Positions 34,595 through 40,491 of a stretch of 40,491 nucleotides of DNA are shown here, piece by piece; position 1 is the first letter of the stretch, and every line of letters begins with the position of its first letter. The notes beneath the pieces were generated by a model. The model was not told the origin of the DNA. It saw only the letters and a program-made list of their open reading frames with translations, and did not search any database. Origin of the DNA: RPQK01 sp041946865 (lineage in GTDB: Bacteria > Acidobacteriota > UBA6911 > RPQK01); contig JBHGBF010000019.1 in NCBI GenBank assembly GCA_041946865.1, positions 1-40,491 of the forward strand, written 5' to 3'. Made by a program: the position numbers and the translations under genes.

Positions 34595-34724
34595 GCTTCA
34601 TCCTTCGTCCTTTGCCCGGCACGCACCTGACGCGCTGACGGTCCGCAAAAGCTTGCGGTTCCGTGGTGCTTTCGCTTCATCCTTCATCCTTCATCCTTCG
34701 TCCTTGGCACGCACCCGACGCGCT
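34595..34724. repeat. Two imperfect copies of a 42-51 bp unit with CATCCTT expansion
   Basis: Copy A (34595-34636) and copy B (34674-34724) share the start GCTTCATCCTTC, the middle CGTCCTT and the end GCACGCACC(T/C)GACGCGCT. In copy B the heptamer ATCCTTC is repeated more times. Between them is a CCGCAA/TTGCGG hairpin (34643-34658). This fills the gap between the glycosyltransferase and cysE. Confidence 0.7.
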
Positions 34725-34800
34725 TTGCTGGAAAGCGCTGCGCTTGCGGCTCCTGTTTCGAATGGGTGCGGCTTTGTGGGATCTCGGATTCCGGGAAGAT

Positions 34801-34830
34801 TTGATCCCGCTTTCTGCGTAGGATTATGAT
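34801..34830 (+). promoter_or_regulatory. Sigma70-like promoter of cysE
   Basis: TTGATC at 34801 and TATGAT at 34825 are spaced by 18 bp, a fair sigma70 match, 11 bp before the cysE start. The transcript leader would be only a few bases, and no ribosome binding site is seen before the ATG, so translation may be near-leaderless. Confidence 0.45.
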
Positions 34831-34841
34831 GCCCATTACAC

Positions 34842-35666
34842 ATGAGCGATGTGAAGATAGCAGTCGAGATAAGTGAGACCGGTCTGGTATGGAGTCGGCT
34901 TCGCGAGGAGGTGCAGGCGATGGCGCAGGCCGAGCCGATGCTGGCCAGCTATCTGCATGCCACCGTGCTGAAGCATCGGACTCTCGAAGATTCCCTGTCT
35001 TTCCTCCTGGCGGGGCGGCTTTCCTCAGCCTATTTTTCGGCCATGTCCTTCCGCGAGAACATCGATGAAGCCTTCGGCGCCTCTCCTGCGATCGGCGAGG
35101 CGATCCGCAGCGATCTCCTGGCGGTCGTGGATCGCGACCCGGCGGCTCGGGGCGTGGCTCAGCCGTTCCTCCACTACAAGGGCTTTCACGCCCTGCAGTC
35201 CTATCGGGTGGCCCATTGGCTCTGGGTCGAAGGTCGTGAGGCTCTGGCGTTTTTCTACCAGAACCGCATCTCTGAAGTGTTTGGCATCGACATCCATCCG
35301 GCTGCACGTATCGGTAAGGGGATACTGATTGATCACGGGACCAGTGTGGTCATCGGCGAGACGGCCGTAGTAGGGGACAACGTCTCCATGCTGCACGAGG
35401 TGACTCTGGGCGGGACTGGCAAAGAGAGCGGCGATCGGCATCCGAAAGTCGGTCACGGCGTCTTGATTGGCGCGGGAGCGAAGGTACTCGGCAACGTCCG
35501 AATCGGAGATGGAGCCAAGATCGGAGCAGGCAGCGTCGTTCTGAACAATGTGCCGCCACACACCACGGTAGCGGGCGTTCCGGCAAAGATCGTGGGGCGG
35601 CCCGAAACCGAGGCGCCCGCGCTGTCGATGGATCAGAACATCGAGTCCCAGCTGGGCGATGAATAG
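34842..35666 (+). CDS. cysE: Serine O-acetyltransferase CysE
   Basis: This 274-residue enzyme acetylates serine with acetyl-CoA in the first step of cysteine synthesis. The helical N-terminal domain (residues 10-150) contains LHYKGFHALQSYRVAHWLW. The left-handed beta-helix of hexapeptide repeats follows: IDIHPAARIGKGILIDHGTS, VVIGETAVVGDNVSMLHEVT, LGGTGKESGDRHPKVGHGV, and GAGAKVLGNVRIGDGAKIGA. The catalytic His is in the IDHGTS segment and the CoA-binding repeats are complete. No cysK lies next to it. The tail (GDE end, 25 residues) varies in this family. Confidence 0.93.
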   Translation: MSDVKIAVEISETGLVWSRLREEVQAMAQAEPMLASYLHATVLKHRTLEDSLSFLLAGRLSSAYFSAMSFRENIDEAFGASPAIGEAIRSDLLAVVDRDPAARGVAQPFLHYKGFHALQSYRVAHWLWVEGREALAFFYQNRISEVFGIDIHPAARIGKGILIDHGTSVVIGETAVVGDNVSMLHEVTLGGTGKESGDRHPKVGHGVLIGAGAKVLGNVRIGDGAKIGAGSVVLNNVPPHTTVAGVPAKIVGRPETEAPALSMDQNIESQLGDE

Positions 35667-35704
35667 CCCGGGCGATGAAGCCGGTCCGGTGTAGAATCGC
35701 CCGC

Positions 35705-36044
35705 ATGCCGAACTCCCCTCCTCGCAGCGCTTGTGATTCTTGCCCTTGGGTTTCTTGTTCCTGGATCGGTCCACCCTGGTGCCCGACGGCGACAACTGGC
35801 TGATGTTCGTCAAGAACGAACGGAAAAACCGAAACCCGAGAAAAACATCCGCCTGGTCCGTCCGACCGGCCCTGCCGGTCCCTTTTCCGCACCTTCCCTG
35901 CCGATTACCGGCAACTACTGGGCGGAAGGACCGACGGCAATCAAGGTCGGAGAATTCTGGCAGGTCTACTTCGATAAGTACCGCGAACGGCGCTACGGAA
36001 TGGTGCGTTCCCGCCGACTCTTACATCCCCCCGCTTTCCTGTAG
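35705..36044 (+). pseudogene. GH43-like glycosidase remnant (deleted and frameshifted)
   Basis: Three pieces of one exported glycosidase follow each other. The first is a signal-peptide-like LLAALVILALGFL in one frame. The second is FLDRSTLVPDGDNWLMFVKNE in the next. The third is EKNIRLVRPTGPAGPFS with GNYWAEGPTAIKVGEFWQVY and FDKYRERRYGMVRS. Adding one A to the A5 run at 35824-35828 joins the second and third pieces as ERKKPKPEKNIRL. The substrate-contact style WAEGPTA is typical of GH43-like five-bladed propellers. Most of the propeller is missing. A TAGAAT element lies 7 bp before the old ATG at 35705. Confidence 0.6.
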
Positions 36045-36076
36045 ACTGGAACCACCGCCATTGCTCAGGAGGCAGC

Positions 36077-37111
36077 ATGTTGAATCAGACCCACGTCCTG
36101 AGAGCGTGGGGCCGGATCGTCCAGGGATATCGACCGATCCTTTCTATCGAGATCACGAGCCGGTGCCCCCTTTCTTGTCCTGGCTGTTATGCCTATCAGC
36201 CGAACCACGTGGGAGGAACTGCGCTTGAGCTGATTGCAGAGCAGAGGGGGCAGGATTTGGTGCGGGGCGTTCTGGACCTGGCTGCAAAGCATCGCCCGAT
36301 GCTGGTCTCGATTGTCGGGGGGGAACCGCTGGTCCGCTATCGCGAGCTTTCTGCGCTTTTGCCCGAGCTTTGCCCCAAGGTCATGAGAGTCGAAGTCGTT
36401 ACGAGCGCAGTCCGGCCGATTCCGACCGAATGGCGCCGGCTCGAAAACCTCGTGATCGTGGTTTCGGTGGACGGGCTGCAGCCGGAACACGACGCCCGCC
36501 GGAAACCGGCGACCTATGAACGCATTCTGGCGCACATTGAGGGCTGGCGCATCTTTGTCCACTGCACTGTCACCGGACAGATGGCTCGGACTCCGGGATA
36601 CCTGGAGGCGTTCGTCCGATTCTGGAGCGCCCGCCCGGAGGTCGACAACATCCGGCTCAGCCTGTTCACTCCCCAGGTCGGCGAAATCAGGGACGAAGTC
36701 CTTCGACCCGAGGAGAGGCAGCGGATCGTCGACGATCTCCGCCCTCTTCTTGAAAGATTCCCGAAACTGGAGCTGACGCGACCCATGCTGGACGCGTACC
36801 TCAGACCTCCCCAGAGCCCGGACAAATGCATCTTCTCGCAAGTCACGACTTGCGTCTCGCCTGACTTGCAAACGCTCGTGGTGCCGTGTCAGTTGGGCGG
36901 GACTCCGGACTGCTCGCGGTGCGGCTGCGCCGCCGCGGCCGGGTTTGAAGCGGTGGGCCGGGCGACCGTGGCCGGTCTGCGCCTGGGTGCAATCTTCCGC
37001 GTTTCCCGAGGAGTGGGATCTTTCTTGAACCGCGTACGAACAGCCGTTATCCCGACCTCGTCCTCCCTGGACATCAAGAAAAGCCCGGAAACAACCGGGG
37101 AGACTTCCTGA
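36077..37111 (+). CDS. Radical SAM protein with CX3CX2C cluster
   Basis: This 344-residue protein binds a 4Fe-4S cluster through SRCPLSCPGCYAY near residue 29-40 and SAM through VSIVGGEPLVR near 80. A C-terminal cysteine group (KCIFSQVTTCVSPDLQ, CQLGGTPDCSRCGCAAAA, about residues 255-290) could hold an auxiliary cluster, as in SPASM/Twitch proteins. This type often modifies peptides or lipids. The start follows AGGAGGCAGC, a strong ribosome binding site. A TAGACT hexamer lies 29 bp upstream. No peptide substrate gene is evident nearby. AAGCCCGG/CCGGGCTT (37081-37125) could form a hairpin across its stop. Confidence 0.87.
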   Translation: MLNQTHVLRAWGRIVQGYRPILSIEITSRCPLSCPGCYAYQPNHVGGTALELIAEQRGQDLVRGVLDLAAKHRPMLVSIVGGEPLVRYRELSALLPELCPKVMRVEVVTSAVRPIPTEWRRLENLVIVVSVDGLQPEHDARRKPATYERILAHIEGWRIFVHCTVTGQMARTPGYLEAFVRFWSARPEVDNIRLSLFTPQVGEIRDEVLRPEERQRIVDDLRPLLERFPKLELTRPMLDAYLRPPQSPDKCIFSQVTTCVSPDLQTLVVPCQLGGTPDCSRCGCAAAAGFEAVGRATVAGLRLGAIFRVSRGVGSFLNRVRTAVIPTSSSLDIKKSPETTGETS

Positions 37112-37302
37112 CATTCGCCGGGCTTCTCCGCTCTAATGCGAGTTGACGGCGCCAATGCACAGCGGCATGAGGTGATTTTGACAATGACGGCGATCAGGAT
37201 CCCGGCGATCGGTGGGGCCGGGCGGCAGGATCGTGTCATTCCGCGAACAAGTCACGTCTTGGCCGAACCCCGATGCCCAACCCGTGTTACCATTCCGCCC
37301 AA

Positions 37303-39750
37303 ATGAAGAGACTCTGCTGCTTTTCACTCCTGCTTGTTTTTCTGTCGACCCTGTCCTTTGCAGGTCAGAATTTCAATGCCGGCTGGAAATTCTCGCGCGG
37401 AGCACACCCCGGCGCTGAGGCGGTCACCTTCGACGACACCTCCTGGACGGCTGTTCGTCTGCCGCATGACTGGGCGATCAGCGGCCCCTATCAGCCGGAA
37501 GGTGATGGCCATACGGGAAAACTCCCTTGGCGTGGGGAAGGCTGGTATCGAAAGAAGTTCTCCCTCCCGGCCAGTCAGGCGGGCAAGCGCGTGTACCTCG
37601 ATTTCGACGGCGTCATGGCCATGCCCGTGGTTTATGTGAATGGCCGGGAAGCAGGCCGTTGGGATTACGGATACATGTCGTTCCGGGTAGACGCCACGGA
37701 TTTCGTGCGTTTCGGGGAGGACAACCTGGTTGCCGTGCATGTCGACACGAGGCCGCACAGCTCCAGGTGGTATCCGGGTGCAGGGATTTATCGGAAGGTG
37801 CAGCTTGTCATCAGCGACCCGATCGGCATCGCCCATTGGGGGACGTTCGTGACGACGCCGGAAGTCAGCGGCGCCGGGGCCACCGTCCGGGTTCAGACGA
37901 CCGTTGAAAACCATCGAGGCCAGGCGGCGGATGTTCATTTGGAGAGCGTGCTGGTGGATCCGGCCGGCCGGCAGCTGGCGAAGGTTCCGGCTGCCGGGTC
38001 AGTGGCGGGAAACGGAACCAGGCAATTCGACCAGGTCTTCAGAGTGTCGCAACCGGAGCATTGGGATGTGAAGACGCCGAAGCTCTACAAGATCGTCAGC
38101 CGGGTGCTGGTTGGCGGGCACCGGGTTGATGCCAGAGAAACGCCTTTTGGCATCCGCACGTTCGAATTCACTGCTGATGACGGTTTTCATTTGAATGGGC
38201 GCCGATTGCAGCTTCAGGGTGTCTGCCTGCATCACGATCACGGGCCGCTCGGCGCCGCCTTCTATGTCCGGGCCATGGAGCGGCAGCTCGAGATCATGAA
38301 GGACATGGGCGTGAACGCCATCCGGACCAGTCACAATCCGCCTGCACCGGAGCTGCTCGACCTGTGCGACCGGATGGGATTTGTGGTCTGGGACGAGGCG
38401 TTTGATAAGTGGAATGGGACCTCCACGCGTCCTAAGGACGTGCCGATCCTTGAATATAACCGCAAGCAAATCAGGAACTTCGTTCTCCGGGATCGCAATC
38501 ACCCGAGCATTGTCGTCTGGAGTGCCGGCAACGAGATCTTCGACCTGGAGGAAGGCAAGGTGCCTGATGGACCGGAACTGCTTCGGCAGCTGGTTCTGTC
38601 GTTCATGGAACTGGATCCGACGCGACCGGTCGCGCTCGCCCACGCTGTCCCCGAATCGGCGCGGACCCCGCTTGACGATTCGCTGGACGTGGCAGGCTGG
38701 AACTATCAGCGCCGCTATTCGATCGAACGGGAAGTCAGGCCGAGACTGCCTATTGTCTATAGCGAGTCGGCCTCGGCCTACAGTACGCGTGGCTACTACC
38801 AGATTCCTCACCCGAGCAACAAAGATGACTACTCTGCAGAGCTGAGGATCACCTCTTACGATCACAATGCAGCGACCTGGGCTGATCTGGCCGACACCGA
38901 GTTTGCACTGATGGCGCGCGACCGGTTCGTCGCCGGCGAATTCGTCTGGACAGGCTTTGACTACCTGGGCGAGCCCGTGCCTTTCATAGCCGAAGGCTGG
39001 GCCAGTTTCAAGAAGAGGAAGATCACAAAGGCTGAGGAAGGACGCAGCAGCTCCTTTGGCATTGTCGATCTGGTCGGCATCCCCAAGGACCGCTACTACC
39101 TCTATCGCAGCTATTGGGCCCCGGAGAAGACCACGGTTCACGTCCTGCCGCACTGGAACTGGCCGGACCGGGTCGGCGCCAACGTGCCGGTCTACGTTTA
39201 CACAAACGGGGATTCAGCCGAGCTGTTCATCAACGGGAAATCCATGGGCCGGAAATCCAAGCAGGCCCAGGCTGCCAACGTCATGGACCGCTACCGGCTG
39301 CGCTGGGAAGACGTCGCCTATCAGCCGGGCGAGCTGAGAGCGGTCGCCTACCAGGGAGGACGCGAGATCGGGACGACGATCGTGCGAACCGCGGGAGAGC
39401 CGGCGGCCCTGCGACTCACTCCCGACCGGACAGCCCTCCAAGCCAGTGGCGAGGATCTGTGCTACATGCTGGTCGAGGCAGTCGACAAGGACGGGAACAT
39501 TTGTCCTTTGGCTACGAACCAGGTCGAATTCGAGGTAAGCGGTCCCGCCACAATTGCGGGGGTTGGGAACGGAGATCACCATTTCCCGCACGAATTTGAC
39601 GCCCCCTTTGTCCCTCTTTTTTACGGCAAGGCAATGCTGATCCTGCGCACCGAAGAGGGACGCGGCGGCCCCATCCGCGTGCGAGCCGCCGGCGCGGGAC
39701 TGAAGCCGGCCACCGCTGCGGTCACCAGCCGGCCGAACACGTTACAGTAA
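37303..39750 (+). CDS. Secreted GH2 family beta-glycosidase (beta-galactosidase-like)
   Basis: This 815-residue hydrolase begins with a signal peptide (CCFSLLLVFLSTLSFAG). Domains in order are a jelly-roll sugar-binding domain (about 20-180: PHDWAISGPYQPEGDG, RWYPGAGIYRKV), an Ig-like sandwich (180-290), and a TIM barrel (290-600: INPIRTSHNPP-like AIRTSHNPPAPELLDLCD). The acid/base is Glu411 in WSAGNEIFD and the nucleophile is Glu488 in IVYSESAS. Two C-terminal Ig-like/DUF4982-type domains include VPVYVYTNGDSAELFINGKS. The substrate is a beta-linked sugar, perhaps galactoside or glucuronide. The ATG at 37303 is chosen because the signal peptide begins there. Confidence 0.93.
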   Translation: MKRLCCFSLLLVFLSTLSFAGQNFNAGWKFSRGAHPGAEAVTFDDTSWTAVRLPHDWAISGPYQPEGDGHTGKLPWRGEGWYRKKFSLPASQAGKRVYLDFDGVMAMPVVYVNGREAGRWDYGYMSFRVDATDFVRFGEDNLVAVHVDTRPHSSRWYPGAGIYRKVQLVISDPIGIAHWGTFVTTPEVSGAGATVRVQTTVENHRGQAADVHLESVLVDPAGRQLAKVPAAGSVAGNGTRQFDQVFRVSQPEHWDVKTPKLYKIVSRVLVGGHRVDARETPFGIRTFEFTADDGFHLNGRRLQLQGVCLHHDHGPLGAAFYVRAMERQLEIMKDMGVNAIRTSHNPPAPELLDLCDRMGFVVWDEAFDKWNGTSTRPKDVPILEYNRKQIRNFVLRDRNHPSIVVWSAGNEIFDLEEGKVPDGPELLRQLVLSFMELDPTRPVALAHAVPESARTPLDDSLDVAGWNYQRRYSIEREVRPRLPIVYSESASAYSTRGYYQIPHPSNKDDYSAELRITSYDHNAATWADLADTEFALMARDRFVAGEFVWTGFDYLGEPVPFIAEGWASFKKRKITKAEEGRSSSFGIVDLVGIPKDRYYLYRSYWAPEKTTVHVLPHWNWPDRVGANVPVYVYTNGDSAELFINGKSMGRKSKQAQAANVMDRYRLRWEDVAYQPGELRAVAYQGGREIGTTIVRTAGEPAALRLTPDRTALQASGEDLCYMLVEAVDKDGNICPLATNQVEFEVSGPATIAGVGNGDHHFPHEFDAPFVPLFYGKAMLILRTEEGRGGPIRVRAAGAGLKPATAAVTSRPNTLQ

Positions 39751-39851
39751 CGGACCGTAATGTAGCGTCAAGACTCTTGAACCTCCGGGTACGAGGCCCC
39801 ATTCTCATCGTCATCAAGGGAAGGCTCGTACGCTTTGAAAGGCAGGGTCTG

Positions 39852-40325
39852 ATGTCATCCAACTTATCCAGGTTCTCAGGCGCGCTCTCACTCCTCGTGA
39901 TCTGTCTCGCTGCATCTTCAACCGACGGAATTGTCTGGGAGACCGTGGATCCGGGTGGGAACGGCCGGCTCAGGCGCCAGGTGGCGGTGGAGATGGATGT
40001 CTTTGTCGTCGACCGGAATCTGCCTGAGGACTGGTCGCGGGGGACAGAAGCCGGTGAAATCCCGAGAGACCCGCCGCAAGTCTATCTGACCGAGGTCCGT
40101 GACTACAATGTCCACTGGATGGTCGCCGAGACGTCGTTGGAGGACCTGGAGCCGGTCGAGAAGATGCCGGCCTCCCAGATGAAGGACCGCTGGCTGCATT
40201 GCCGCGCCGTCGGCCGGGTCTCCGAGGACGCCCTTTCCACGCGGGTCACAGTGACGGGCGTGGGCCTCGATTCAGGTCCCATGGACCTTTACGTCGACAA
40301 CGTCAAACTGGCGATTGTGGAGTAG
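39852..40325 (+). CDS. Small exported protein of unknown function
   Basis: I do not recognise this protein of about 157 residues. It has a signal peptide (FSGALSLLVICLAASSTDG) and a soluble beta-rich body with EMDVFVVDRNLPEDW and TGVGLDSGPMDLYVDNVKLA. The latter resembles the end of carbohydrate-binding modules, which often close with YVDNV. It may accompany the GH2 enzyme 100 bp upstream, but no overlap or shared ribosome binding site proves an operon. The ATG at 39852 follows GGCAGGG; the frame stays open upstream to 39777. Confidence 0.6.
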   Translation: MSSNLSRFSGALSLLVICLAASSTDGIVWETVDPGGNGRLRRQVAVEMDVFVVDRNLPEDWSRGTEAGEIPRDPPQVYLTEVRDYNVHWMVAETSLEDLEPVEKMPASQMKDRWLHCRAVGRVSEDALSTRVTVTGVGLDSGPMDLYVDNVKLAIVE

Positions 40326-40424
40326 GAAAGCCGCGCCCCTTTTTGCGCGCACCTCGGTATCCTGGCCGCACGCCGATTTTCATGCGGGCCGTAATCCCTC
40401 TCAGTCTTGTTTGTGGTGCCGCCT

Positions 40425-40491
40425 TTAGGCGAGCTTTTTCGAACCGCAGTTGACCATTGAGAGCGGTTACGGTTCGAAAAAGCCCGCCTAA
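40425..40491. repeat. 22-bp inverted repeat at the right end
   Basis: Bases 40425-40446 are reverse-complementary to 40470-40491 at 21 of 22 positions, with a 23-nt loop. The arms contain CTTTTTCGAACCG and CGGTTCGAAAAAG, and the right arm ends at the last base of the window. It may be a dispersed palindromic repeat, a terminator, or the end of a small mobile element. The motif AGGCGGGCTTTT recurs in the hairpin after lctP. Confidence 0.75.

Noticed and set aside
34595..34724. Repeat pair considered as a minimal CRISPR array
   Set aside because: There are only two copies, of unequal length, the variation is inside the repeat, and no cas genes are present.
36065..37114. Minus-strand frame of 349 residues opposite the radical SAM gene
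   Set aside because: The plus strand has the cluster motif and a strong ribosome binding site; the minus frame is low-complexity.
37112..37302. Possible coding remnant on the minus strand before the GH2 gene
   Set aside because: Short frames show some hydrophobic residues (AGILIAVIVK), but nothing supports a gene.
37999..39153. Minus-strand frame of 384 residues opposite the GH2 gene
   Set aside because: It is antisense to the catalytic domain, with no ribosome binding site and a composition typical of shadow frames in GC-rich genes.

Overview
The window is about 60% GC and densely coded on both strands, with short intergenic gaps and several overlapping start and stop codons. I see no rRNA, tRNA or CRISPR array. 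The gene mix points to a Gram-negative soil or sediment bacterium. It includes a PilT retraction ATPase, long-form HisG, GIN-domain and DUF6807 exported proteins, exported TPR proteins, a ferritin-like/VIT1 fusion, a GH2 hydrolase and sugar epimerases. Acidobacteriota or a relative is my best guess. It rests on gene content and style only and cannot be proven from this window.

Layout. Bases 1-118 hold only the leader of the first gene. 119-5858 is a tight five-gene surface-glycan operon: GT-C glycosyltransferase, methyltransferase, GT2, SDR sugar epimerase/dehydratase and DegT aminotransferase. 5845-9353 carries pilT and hisG, which diverge, then a GIN-domain exported protein and a small unknown. 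9354-12138 pairs a zinc alcohol dehydrogenase with a divergent lactate/glycolate permease. 12260-18859 holds a periplasmic cyclophilin lipoprotein, a TPR protein, ApbE, a DoxX/TIM-barrel fusion, an OmlA-like exported protein and a DUF1638 protein. 18938-23407 holds the ferritin-VIT1 protein, DUF6807, a TPR protein, YceI and a translationally coupled putative outer-membrane protein.

From about 23.4 to 36.0 kb the character changes. Many genes are clipped, internally deleted or frameshifted: a larA-like gene, two sugar epimerases, an MFS transporter, a BREX brxC-pglX block, an M49-like peptidase lacking its start, a BglII/BstYI-like endonuclease and a GH43-like gene. Intact genes sit between them: one epimerase, a DNA methyltransferase, a membrane glycosyltransferase and cysE. 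26.5-32.8 kb reads as a defense-island remnant: BREX, a MntA-HepT toxin-antitoxin pair and a type II restriction-modification pair. Either the region is decaying or the assembly has lost segments; the sequence alone cannot separate these.

The most interesting structure is pglX. It is split where its methyltransferase domain meets its target-recognition half. The split is occupied by a complete mntA-hepT locus. Both outer junctions carry the same 16-bp motif, GGAGGTGCGGCC(G/A)TGA, which supplies at once a ribosome binding site, the stop codon of the upstream ORF and the start codon of the downstream ORF. All four reading frames are therefore chained by stop/start overlaps.

36.0-40.5 kb carries a radical SAM protein, a secreted GH2 glycosidase and a small exported protein. 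The window ends in a near-perfect 22-bp inverted repeat.
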